Source: Isoperla grammatica
Lineage: Eukaryota; Arthropoda; Insecta; Plecoptera; Perlodidae
Assembly (NCBI GenBank): GCA_945910005.1
Contig: OX246743.1
Location: 38,185,461 to 38,249,460, forward strand
Direction of reading: 5' to 3'
Length of the DNA stretch: 64,000 nt
Part shown: piece after piece, positions 34,847 to 43,855 of the stretch
Position numbering within the stretch: position 1 is the first letter of the stretch
Layout of the letters: every line of letters starts with the position of its first letter
Program-made: the position numbers and the translations under genes
The notes under the pieces: generated by a model
Database searches by the model: none
What the model was told of the DNA's origin: nothing
The model's input: only the letters and a program-made list of their open reading frames with translations

Positions 34847-35219
34847 CACACGAATATGTTTAGGTCCGTACAAGTTATTTTAATCCCCTAGCTAATAAGC
34901 CATACGCCTTTGGTACCCGTATGAGTGAAAAAATGACTTAGATTTATTTTCAAATCTTTTACGTTTAAATAGTGCACAGTTGAAATAATTTTATTAATAA
35001 AAATGTCAATTACTTGAATCTCTAAGTTTAGGCATTTTGGAATACAGTTTCTCCTTGTGATGTGTTTCAAGCGTACATTCCAACGATCTAACGTGAACCC
35101 CCCCCCCCCCCCCTTCCCATCTGTCCCCCAAGTGTTACAGTAAATGTATCAATCAAAAGAAATAAATAAATAACTAAGAAACAGTCGAATAACACACTTT
35201 GTAGCACTTATGACTCTTG
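34847..35219. other. intergenic with poly(C)
   Basis: Poly(C) of about 17 at 35097-35113. 35060-35110 resembles the start of the following tandem repeat unit. Confidence 0.45.
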
Positions 35220-35880
35220 ATTCATCAGCAACATACCTTCATACATTCTTACGATCTAACCCCCCCCCCCCCCCCCCAACTTTCAATTTTTGAACTTCCC
35301 CCAAGTATGACAAAATACACACAGTACCCTCTTTTAAAAAACTCCGAGTGAAAAGAATTAAAACAAGCATTTCGTAGCATCTCTACCATGACCACTCAAA
35401 ACTATGCCATCAAACGTAGCACATTCCTACGATCTAGTCCCCTACCCCTTCCTACTTCCTCCCCCCCCCTTCTCTTTTTAATCTAACACATAGTTTAATA
35501 AAAGCACACACACAAGTCTACACTATCTGTAATAAAGCTCCTGCAAGCTGCACTTACATTTACCTTCATACATTCTTGCGATCTGACACCCCACCCCCCC
35601 TCAAATTTCAATGTTTAAACTTCCCCTAAGTATGACAAAATACACACAGTACCCTCTTTCAAAAAACTACAGAGACAAAAGAATTAAAACAAGCATTTCG
35701 TAGCATCTCTACCCTGACCACTAAAAACTATACCATCAAACGTAGCACATTCCTACGATCTAGTCCCCTACTTCTACCCCCACCCCCTTCTCTTTTTAAT
35801 CTGTCACATAAGTTTAATAAAAAGCACACATAAAAGTCTACACTATCTGTGATAAAGCTCCTGCAAGCTGTACTTACATT
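35220..35880. repeat. tandem duplication, about 326-bp unit, two full copies
   Basis: The order CATTCTTACGATCT, poly(C), AAGTATGACAAAATACACAC, GCATTTCGTAGCATCTCTAC, ACACTATCTGT, CTGCAAGCTG occurs at 35247-35560 and again at 35573-35880. Each copy ends at the minus-strand donor sequence GTAAGTGCAGC or GTAAGTACAGC, so the putative 5' exon boundary is duplicated too. Confidence 0.8.
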
Positions 35881-35975
35881 TAGCCGGTTCCACGAGGCGA
35901 TATACGGGGCACAAACAAGACACAGCGGAGCACTCGATCCTTCCACCTTCCACTACTCACAGACACTGACTGACT
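35878..35975 (-). promoter_or_regulatory. putative minus-strand promoter and first exon
   Basis: The minus strand has three overlapping arthropod initiator matches (TCAGTCAGTCAGT) at about 35965-35975, a GC-rich segment of roughly 95 bp, and then a donor GCTAAAT|GTAAGTAC at 35878. Upstream is a poly(G) run. No coding frame is needed. It would initiate a transcript running to lower coordinates, i.e. away from the zinc-finger exons. Confidence 0.35.
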
Positions 35976-36656
35976 GACGGACTGCGTGAGTCAACCCCCC
36001 CCCCCCCCCCCCCCTCCCCCCGCGCCGGCATTCCTGAGACAAGACAATTGCATTACGCCCAGTGGCGGAACTCAGACAGATCGATGGCTTTAAGCAATAC
36101 AGAGTTTTTGACCGAATATTCTTGCACATTTTACTAAATTACTAAACCCAATTACTAACTTACTAAACTACTAAATTTGAGATTGAATTAAAAGAAAAAA
36201 AGAAAATTGAATTTTAAGTTTAAATTGATAATTGTTTGATTTATTGATTGATACATTTATTTAAAACAAACATTAAAAAACGCACATTTAATAAGAGATT
36301 AAAAACGGTTCGAATCGAATACTTATTCCTAAATCGAAAACCATAATTTGAATTTGCCTGAACTGTAATCGAAACGCAACCCGGTATACGTTGTTTTCTA
36401 TTTTTCTATTTGATACTATGGATTACATATTTTAAACTTATTATTTCTATTTTTGTCTTGCATTTGAGAACCTGTTTTTTGTTTTACTACATTCCAAAGG
36501 GTTCGAACCGGTTCAAACCGAACCGAACCGAAACGATATTTGTATTTGTTTCAAACTAAACTAGAAAAACATTCTGAAACTAAATTTGTTTAGCTCAGTT
36601 TTATAAAGGATAGATATTATTATATATTAATATATTATATTAAAAATAATAATAAA

Positions 36657-36690
<34 letters not shown>

Positions 36691-37265
36691 AATTGTTTAT
36701 TCTTGTCACCATAATATGCAATTACAAACAGATATCCATAAAACCACATATGTTAAAGAAACTTTAATTTTAATAAGATAGTATTCATTAAATAAATAAA
36801 TAACAAATATTTCAATAACTTATGTTCGGTGTACTTGTTTCAAACACAGCACTATGCAGCAATAATAATAATAATACGCAGATCTAAATTAAACCCATGT
36901 CCATGTCCAGGACCTAAACACGTCAATAGGAACTAGTTTGACAATGCGTTCAACAGGCAACAGGCAACCCTGGTACGATATCTGACATACTAATAAGGGT
37001 TGGCACTTGGCAGTTACACCTTGTGTGTGAAACTGTGTTCTTTTCTGCCAACACTTTTCATTATGTATGAATAGAAATATTTAATCAAATAAAATAAATA
37101 CACCAGTCACCAAGGGTGGGTGAGAACAGGTACCGGTATTTAATCGAACAATTATATACATCCGAAATGGTTACTGACCGTTATTTCTCATCAACTACAT
37201 TGCCTATAAATACGTTATAAGTTCTCTTGAGGCTGAAAATAATAGGGTGAGTGCAGGAAAGTTGT
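35976..37265. other. intergenic with poly(C) and ATT microsatellite
   Basis: Poly(C) at 35995-36014, an ATT/AAT repeat at 36650-36690, and a short GAACC tandem at 36500-36535. No gene. Confidence 0.45.
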
Positions 37266-37269
37266 TCGA

Positions 37270-37770
37270 TATACTTTATTTTATTGTAATTAAGGCCATT
37301 GTATGGCACAATGCCCTCTTTAGCCTGATGAGTGATGATTGATGAATGATAGTGAGGAAGGGAGGAGGGAAAGCCTGGTACCGGCACGTAGCCTACTCCT
37401 GTCGAAAAGTACCAAGGGGACCATCGGCTTTACGTCCCATCAGGAAGGACGGTGTAACTTTGACCAGTCATAAAGGTTCCTCCACTAACCTGGACTGACG
37501 AGCAGTAGACGAGAAGAACGAAGCTGTTACACAAGCTTTCGAACCCTCCAATCCGCTCTAACCAACAGCTCTACTGTTTCAGAGGAGAGTGGTCACCCAT
37601 CCACCTTCTGACCTAGCCCGAGGTTGCTTAACTTCGGTGTTCATACGTTCTCGTTATTGATTTTCTTATGATGTGGTCGGAGGTGGACTTTGATCCCTCT
37701 ACGTAGCCAACCAAGTATGCGGCCGCTAAGCAGTCAGCCAGACATAACAGACTTGTAGCCGGCCGGGGGG
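37270..37770 (-). mobile_element. composite SINE with 5S rRNA-like and tRNA-like parts
   Basis: On the minus strand CACCGAAGTTAAGCAAC, CTCGGGC and GGTGGATGGGTGACC (about 37645-37590) match the internal promoter region and following part of animal 5S rRNA. Just downstream, TTGGTTAGAGCGG and GGTTCGAAAGC resemble tRNA A and B boxes. The body continues with GGGACGTAAAGCCGATGGTC and ends near 37270 in an A-rich tail. A further tRNA-like stretch (37680-37757) lies upstream and may be a separate SINE. SINEs with 5S-derived heads are known (SINE3 class). Confidence 0.6.
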
Positions 37771-37806
37771 GACGGGGGGGGGGGGGGGGGGGGGGACGGG
37801 GGGGGC
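37771..37806. repeat. poly(G) tract
   Basis: Almost uninterrupted G for about 35 bases, broken by two GAC triplets. Confidence 0.9.
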
Positions 37807-38342
37807 TCGCGGTTTGGCTGCAACGCATGTTTTCATAACATTACTCCCGCAATCTTCGCAAATTGCAAAAAGACCGAAAATACTCATGATGTGTACAAGT
37901 TTAGCGTTTAGAGTTATATATGATTTTTATATTTTCTTTGTTTGTTGTAAAGGATTAGTTATCCGTAAAAAAGTTTCCTTATATCAATATTCAAATCGTT
38001 TATTTCAGATTTAAATTAGACACATCTGTAAAGAAATCAAAACGTTTTATTATTTTTGCACTTACATTATAAACATGTAATAGATAGTACATTTCATGCA
38101 GTATTTTTTGTTATTGAAAATTGTACACACTACTTATATGTTGTGAAACATCTTTTATGGAAATTTCCTCAACCCCAGCCGCTTTCAGAGTTACCTTATA
38201 AAACCCCTAATGATGAAATAGTTGGAAATTTCGTTAAAATATAATATATATTAACTTGAAGGTACTTAGCTCCTAGAGCCGGTAAAACAAGCTACTGTAG
38301 ACACGTAAGACCATGATGCTGGGGTTTGTGGAACTCCACGCA
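37807..38342. other. AT-rich spacer, nothing recognised
   Basis: No gene or repeat is recognised. Confidence 0.4.
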
Positions 38343-38575
38343 GTGACTCAAGCGAGTGCTACACGGAGAAGTTAGAAAAGTAAAAAGCAGAAAGTAAAGA
38401 GAAGAGATAGCGTGTTGCTTACGGGGAAAAGTTAAAAGTGAAAAGCTCTCCCCAAAAGTAGGACAATATTGAACAAGTGAAAAGTCCCGTAAGCTCCACA
38501 CGCTATCTCTTCTCTTTCTGTTTTTTTTTTTTTACTTTTCTAACTTCTTCGTTTAACACCCACTTGAGGGTTATT
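38343..38575. repeat. foldback inverted repeat downstream of zinc-finger exon 1
   Basis: GAAGTTAGAAAAGTAAAAA, GAGAAGAGATAGCGTGT and GCTTACGGG on the left recur inverted on the right, with an outer CTCAAG...CTTGAG pair. It begins 62 bp past the stop codon of the exon at 38637-39115, so it may lie in that isoform's 3' UTR. Confidence 0.8.
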
Positions 38576-38636
38576 AAAGAAGGTACACGTAGCCTACTTG
38601 TAAAACAATTTGATAATCAACGGAGCAAAGAACCGT

Positions 38637-39115
38637 CTAGGTCAACCGAGCCAGGCACTCATATCGCTCATGATGATTCAACGCCCTTTTCTTGACAAAG
38701 TTCTTACCGCACGCTTGACACCTCAAGTCACTACCGCACTCGTGTTTCGTGTGCTGATCGAACGTATTCTTGTTGCCAAACTTCTTCCCGCACTTCTCAC
38801 AACGCAGTTCTTTCCCGCACTCGTATCGCACGTGCTGGTTGAGCAGATTCTGGTAGGCAAACTGCTTTCCGCATTGAGCACACTGAAGACACTTGCCGCA
38901 CTCGTACTTGATGTGTTGGATCAGGTAGCGTTTGTAGTTGAAGTTTCTGCCGCATGTCGGACAACTCAGGTCTTTCCCACACTCGTTGTTCACGTGGTAA
39001 GTATGCTTGTACTTGTTGGTGAAAGTCTTCTTGCAGCCCGAACACTGGATCTGATACTTCTTAGAACCTTCAACGGTTTTTAGACTTACAATCGGGGAGA
39101 AGTGGCCGACAATAC
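38637..39115 (-). CDS. lola: lola-like alternative terminal exon 1: five tandem C2HC zinc fingers
   Basis: The exon opens after a 3' splice site (TGGTGTTTCAG) at 39116, with one base of its first codon coming from upstream (phase 1), and runs about 158 codons to its own stop. Residues 30-158 are five zinc fingers of the form C-x2-C-x12-H-x4-C at an exact 25-residue spacing, joined by GK-type linkers. All five end in Cys (NEC, YEC, YEC, HEC, YEC), so all are C2HC. It would supply the DNA-binding C-terminus of a BTB-type nuclear transcription factor when spliced to the shared 5' exons, which lie outside the window. Canonical lola exons have two fingers, so this five-finger array is an expansion. 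Finger 2 (NYKRYLIQHIKYECGK) is closest to finger 2 of the exon at 40140-40495, suggesting duplication. The open frame extends a few codons past the splice site, which is intronic. Confidence 0.85.
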
Positions 39116-40139
39116 CTGAAACACCAGAAACCAAATGGACATGAAAAGTATTTCAATTTCAAAGTGTTGCTTCAATTGGTACTGTGGGTATTTATTCCTG
39201 CCAACATGTTAATGATTTGGGTTGGGATGGTGGTTCATGATACTAGCATATACATATGTAAACGGTTACTTCGCAACCGTCATAAAGCAGCCCCAACGAA
39301 AGTATTCGCACACCGATTTCAGGTCATTGTCTATTGCCCCTTTCAACAGCGCCAATTGAAAGATAATCAACAGATACCTGGCGTTCTTTCACACATTCGT
39401 AAATATATGGTTCGGCTTAGTCGAGTGCATGCAGGCGGTTTGGTCACACCCACCGTTACAGGTAAACAACGGAAGGTCTTAAATTATCCCCAATGGACCT
39501 GTTTAGATTGTATGGTAGGAATTAGCGAAGTAGAAAATTAAGTCGACACCTTGGACTCGGCTGTGTCGTGAGCATCAGAATACTTTCGTTGGTGTAACTA
39601 TAGTAACTATACTAGCCCCAGACACAATATCAACCTCAGATTCTATAGCAACTGCACCTTTCATACACGCTGACTCGGCGAAACCCAACATATTCCTGAA
39701 GTTCTTTCACACATTTATTCATTTTCAATGTGTGGCTCCATTGTTCTGTCTGTGAGCTCATTCCTGCCTACATACAGAGAATTTGAGTTCTATTCCGGTT
39801 TCGGGATGTTAAGTGGATGGAAACGTAGTTTATGATAAAGCATTATAATTGTACACAATGGTCGGATAGGCAACAGTGATAACAAGGATTTGTATGTACT
39901 TTAATAATTTTTATTTTTAAAGGTATAAATGTAATTTATACATAGTGGGTTGCCTTTAACTATGACAACGTCTCAATAATTTGACTACAAACATAAGTGA
40001 AGTGAAATAAGTCGTGTAGAAGATTGCATCATACTGAATAACAGCGCCTCATCTTATTTTTCTTCTTGCCTATGAAGGCCACATCTAAATATCTTATTTA
40101 CTATCTAAATCTTAACTCTCCACATCTCATATCCCCGAT
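39116..40139. other. intron or spacer between terminal exons 1 and 2
   Basis: No further exon is found. A plus-strand open frame at 39164-39541 lacks any recognisable domain. A weak inverted pair (CCAACGAAAGTATTC at about 39291 and its complement at about 39578) suggests an old repeat. Confidence 0.5.
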
Positions 40140-40495
40140 TTATTTTGCAGGTTGTGTTACAAACTTACACCTATGAACAACGTGTTGCTTCAAAAGATGC
40201 TGGAATTGAAACAATCTATTACAATTTGGGCATCGCAGTTCTTTGCCGCATTCGTATTTAACATGTTGATTCAAATATCGTTGGTACTTGAATCGTTTGT
40301 TGCACATCAGACATTGCAGGTCTTTACACTTGTGAGCCGTGTGCAGCGAGAGAAGATGTTTATGACTGAATGTTCTGAAGCAGATACCGCACTGGAATGG
40401 TGACAGCATGTTAGGAGAGCCGTCAGCAGAATCCGTGAACATACTACGAGAGCCGTCAGCAGAACCCATCATGGTAAACCCATCGACATGGTAGC
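40140..40495 (-). CDS. lola: lola-like alternative terminal exon 2: three C2HC zinc fingers
   Basis: The acceptor TGTTGTTTCAG precedes 40495, entry is phase 1, and about 117 codons end in a stop at 40140. The N-terminal 40 residues hold a short duplicated phrase (GSADGSRSMF, then DSADGSPNML). Three C-x2-C-x12-H-x4-C fingers follow (HKC, YEC, HRC endings), then a short basic tail. All are C2HC, with no canonical C2H2 finger. The middle finger resembles finger 2 of exon 1. It acts as a mutually exclusive C-terminus of the lola-like gene; DNA target unknown. A long hairpin (40591-40853) begins 96 bp upstream of the acceptor, inside the intron. Confidence 0.83.
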
Positions 40496-40590
40496 CTGAA
40501 ACAACATACAGAAATGCTTCTTTATGTATGGAATAGTAATAACATTTAATATTGAAAACGGAAACTTAGTAGAACAGGTATACATATGTA

Positions 40591-40853
40591 TTGTTAAAAA
40601 ATATAGGATTATACACTGTTCCTTGTAAATTAAAATTATTAAACGAAGCAATATTTCGAGAGCTAATCAGCTCTCTTCAACAGGAAACCGTCCACTACCC
40701 CCCCCCCCCATCCCCCTCCCCACACACACTATTACAGAGTTAGTTGACGGTTGCCTGTTGAAAAGAGCTGATTAGCTCTCGAAATATTGCGTTATTTTAT
40801 AATAATTTTAATTGACAAGGAACAGTGTATAGTCCTATATTTTTTAATAACAA
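40591..40853. mobile_element. foldback element with paired hammerhead-like motifs (possible Penelope-like remnant)
   Basis: Arms of about 100 bp (TTAAAAAATATAGGATTATA, then ACTGTTCCTTGT, then GCAATATTTCGAGAGC) mirror each other around a poly(C) loop. Each arm contains CCTGTTGAA, a GAGAGCT/AGCTCTC or similar stem, then CGAAATATTGC (minus strand 40684-40649, plus strand 40754-40790). This resembles the CUGAUGA-stem II-GAAA core of hammerhead ribozymes carried by Penelope-like elements, but A6 is T and stems I and III are not evident. Confidence 0.6.
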
Positions 40854-41683
40854 GTAATAACATTTTTTTGGTAGGAAACCTGCCCAGGGACAATCCATGT
40901 CCTTTTTCCTGGGGCCTCATTCCAAAACAGTTGTAGCCGGTTGTAAAGTTGCGTAACCCGGTTGCAACTTACGTATTGGAAGGAGGACCCAGGTGACTAT
41001 AACTAGATATTACGGTATTTGGAATAGTTTGGAAGAAATGTCCGAGGGCTGTTAGTATGACTCAGTCACCCTGTGACTGACGAAACCCTCGGAAAACCCT
41101 TCAGCCAGGTCTTTGCAGTGTCAAACTTGGTTTTGACTAACGCTTACTGTAGATTTACACTTTAAGCACAGTGATTCTTTTCAACAAATTTCTTAACAAT
41201 TAAGCACAGATTCTATACATAATAACAAATAAAACAACCTTTCATAATCATATCATACAAAAATCCTAGGGTCTCTAGACATGGCGCTGTAGCTGAGACA
41301 TAGTTCAATTCGTTCTATTTCGACCTAACTATTTATTAATTAAGTTTTATGCAACGCATATTATTAAATAAAATTAAAAATACTACAAGATGTTTTTATG
41401 GACAGATTCGTGGTAATCGTGCCCTGCGCGTAATTTTAAAGTAGCACATTTTATTTTATTTGTATCAATAATAATTGACAACTGAAATTGCACGTTTTGA
41501 ATTGTAAAATGTATATAGAAGAATTAAAAGAGGCTTATAAAATATAATACCACTACCAACGTTTGTTTCCAGCATAAGTCGGGTCAGGGTCTAGTCTCCA
41601 GTACATTATTAGTTATTATTACAATACATATATAATATAAAAAGCCTTTTTCAATAATAACATTCCTAAGTTTATTTACAAAT
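40854..41683. other. intronic DNA, nothing recognised
   Basis: No exon or repeat is recognised in this stretch. Confidence 0.4.
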
Positions 41684-42029
41684 TTTAAAGACGTAGATTT
41701 CAATTTAGGTGCAAGGCGGGATATGCCGCTCTTCACTGAGGCAAAATAAGTGGGGTCCGGCGGGTAGACACCCCTCATATTATCCACCTGCGCGCTACAG
41801 GTTTGCCACGTTTCTACATTCAGTGCAGTATAGGTCATCTCGATCGGCTCCCGGCGTATGGTCAGTCATCGTTGTATACATTTTGCAACGCAGGAAAGGT
41901 CTGTGGTACTCTATATTGAAGTTTACGGTTGATTAGTTTTATGAGGAGTTAACGCGCGTGTAAGTGCTGCTCTTCGGTAAAATTAGTATCCTTTGAAGAT
42001 TAGATCTTGCCCTCAAAATGAAGTCTCCG
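41684..42029 (-). mobile_element. MITE, same family as 54200-54527, inverted
   Basis: The reverse complement of 41900-42029 (CGGAGACTTCATTTTGAGG, then ACTAATTTTACCGAAGAGC, then CACTTACACGCGCGTTA) matches 54203-54330 in order. The terminal repeats are eroded here. Confidence 0.65.
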
Positions 42030-42261
42030 TCACATGTAGGCATATACACATAGTATGGTGTGACTTAATATTGGTGTGCACGCTCATCCCTCAACGCGAC
42101 CGAATTTGATTCCGAGCTCGACAAACAGAATTCCCTTGCTAGCGACGTTATCAATCGAGCGATCAGATAGGAATGTAGACTACTTGGCAACCATGGCATT
42201 AGGTAAATATTGCAACATTCTATCAGTCTCAGACCATGCATTATCGATTTTCTTTCTACCA

Positions 42262-42420
42262 ATGGAGGCAGCTCAGCGGTAACGCGCGACACTCAAAATC
42301 GGTAGGGCGCTGGTTCGAGACCGGTCACCGACGCTTCTGAAAGATTGTTTCCAGAGATTGTCTCAGACACAAGGTGAATGCTGGGATCGAGTCCCGCTAA
42401 TAGCCCTCAGACATTCGTCG
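42262..42420 (+). mobile_element. tRNA-derived SINE-like fragment
   Basis: CAGCTCAGCGGTAACGCG and GGTTCGAGACC resemble tRNA A and B boxes 40 bp apart. A second B-box-like GGGATCGAGTCCC follows at about 42388. A poly(C) tract lies just downstream at 42440. Confidence 0.4.
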
Positions 42421-42630
42421 CAACTATCACAATAGTATGCCCCCCCCCCCCCCCTCCGCTCTTGTAACGGAGCAGGTGCTGAGTGCGATATGAGGCAATC
42501 ACTGAAGTTTGGTACGACATTGGAACTAGAATGCCACCTTGCTCATAGAGCTGGGCTGTATAACTAATACGTGTACCGGTATTTGAAATACATTTGTATT
42601 TTGTATTAATATACCCGAGCTTAGAGTATC

Positions 42631-43169
42631 TGTTCGCGCCATTTATTCGTCGCTAGTAATATGTATTTTTCCGGTGTTGGTTCACCTGTATATTATTGTC
42701 ATATGTTTCGATTTTGGGCCAATCACGTATTCTCTTACTGTTTTCCCGTTGTCAGCACGCAGCTTATCTCTAATCTAGTCAGTAGTGTCCCGTTCTCCGA
42801 CCTCGTCGGTCACGTCTGTATTGCTCGAGCTTCGATCTCGTGAAGTTCAATTTTTCTAGTGTTCCAGTCTTCGACCTCGTCGGTCACGTCAAGTTGGTTT
42901 TCTCTCTCGTTATTCTCTCGTTGCGCCCAAGACTGCTTCCTCGACGCTGCATGTCCTGGGTTCGATCGCCTTCCAGGCATTTTCATCTTTCCTTCTTTTC
43001 TCTTCTAAACTCGAGTTTCTTTCTTCTATCTCTTTCTCTCGACGGCCACTTTCCGCCAGTCGCTATTATCTACGCTACGTCACCTTCGAACATCATTGGG
43101 GTAAGTTTCAAACACAAATATATACAGTCCACTAAAAAACTCTTCGGAGTGAGCACCCCGGCTCAAACA
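42631..43169 (+). repeat. 5' LTR of the BEL/Pao element
   Basis: 539 bp from TGTTCGCGCC to GGCTCAAACA. No difference from the 3' copy was seen by eye. It contains CGGTCACGTC twice and CT-rich stretches. Confidence 0.96.
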
Positions 43170-43390
43170 TATGGTCCTCGCGGTGCCGAATTGTCCGGTA
43201 ATTTTCTCCATTTTTCTCGAAGATTTTCTCAATCAAGGTCACTCCATAGTTGGTCGCACAATACACACGTCATTGAGTGTTGTGTGTTTCCGCTCTCGTA
43301 TTCAATTGATTGTGCTGTTCAGTGTGTGTCTCTTACGTGCGTCGTACATCCCTTGTATTTCTAACATTGTCTTTTGCATTTTTGATCATA

Positions 43391-43855
43391 ATGGTCGATA
43401 TTACGGCAGAACTAAACAAGTTGGTTGCTCGACGTGAGTTTATATTCGCGTCCGCCCAACGAACGTACACTGCGTTCGAAAACATAAACCCTGAACAAGT
43501 TGAGTCATATAGGCCTCGGTTCGATGAATTATCTGTTTTGAAATCGGATTTTCAAGAAATTCAAATGTCCATTGCCGATCTCAACACTCAAGTAGTTCTT
43601 CCTGCCAAGCCGATCGAAATAGACAAAGTTCAGGAGAGTTTTGAAACGTTGTTTTACGCTGCCAAATCTCGGTTTCTCACGGCTGATAAATTAAATCAGC
43701 GTCCTGCTGTGACTCAACCTGGGTCTCTACCCGCTTCAGTCAAACCATCCATTGCATTGCCTGTCATAGATCTTCCCAAGTTCAAAGGTGACATTTGTAA
43801 ATGGCCCGAGTTCTATGCTCTATTCAAGTCTCTTATTGATGATAATAAGTCATAA
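43391..43855 (+). pseudogene. gag N-terminal part, ended by an in-frame TAA
   Basis: ATG at 43391 opens about 154 codons beginning MVDITAELNKLVARR, with the helical N-terminal gag organisation of BEL elements and a conserved FKGDICKWPEFYALFKSLI segment near the end. The frame closes at TAA 43853-43855, but the sequence after the stop continues the same gag homology in the same frame with no indel. The stop is thus a single nonsense codon inside gag, or less likely a recoding site. An upstream open frame extends 5' of 43391, but the ATG after the leader is the natural start. Confidence 0.85.

Noticed and set aside
37590..37645. 5S rRNA gene
   Set aside because: Only the central part of 5S is present, fused to tRNA-like and SINE body sequence.
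39164..39541. 125-codon plus-strand frame in the intron of the zinc-finger cluster
   Set aside because: No domain, no splice context, composition like the flanking intron.
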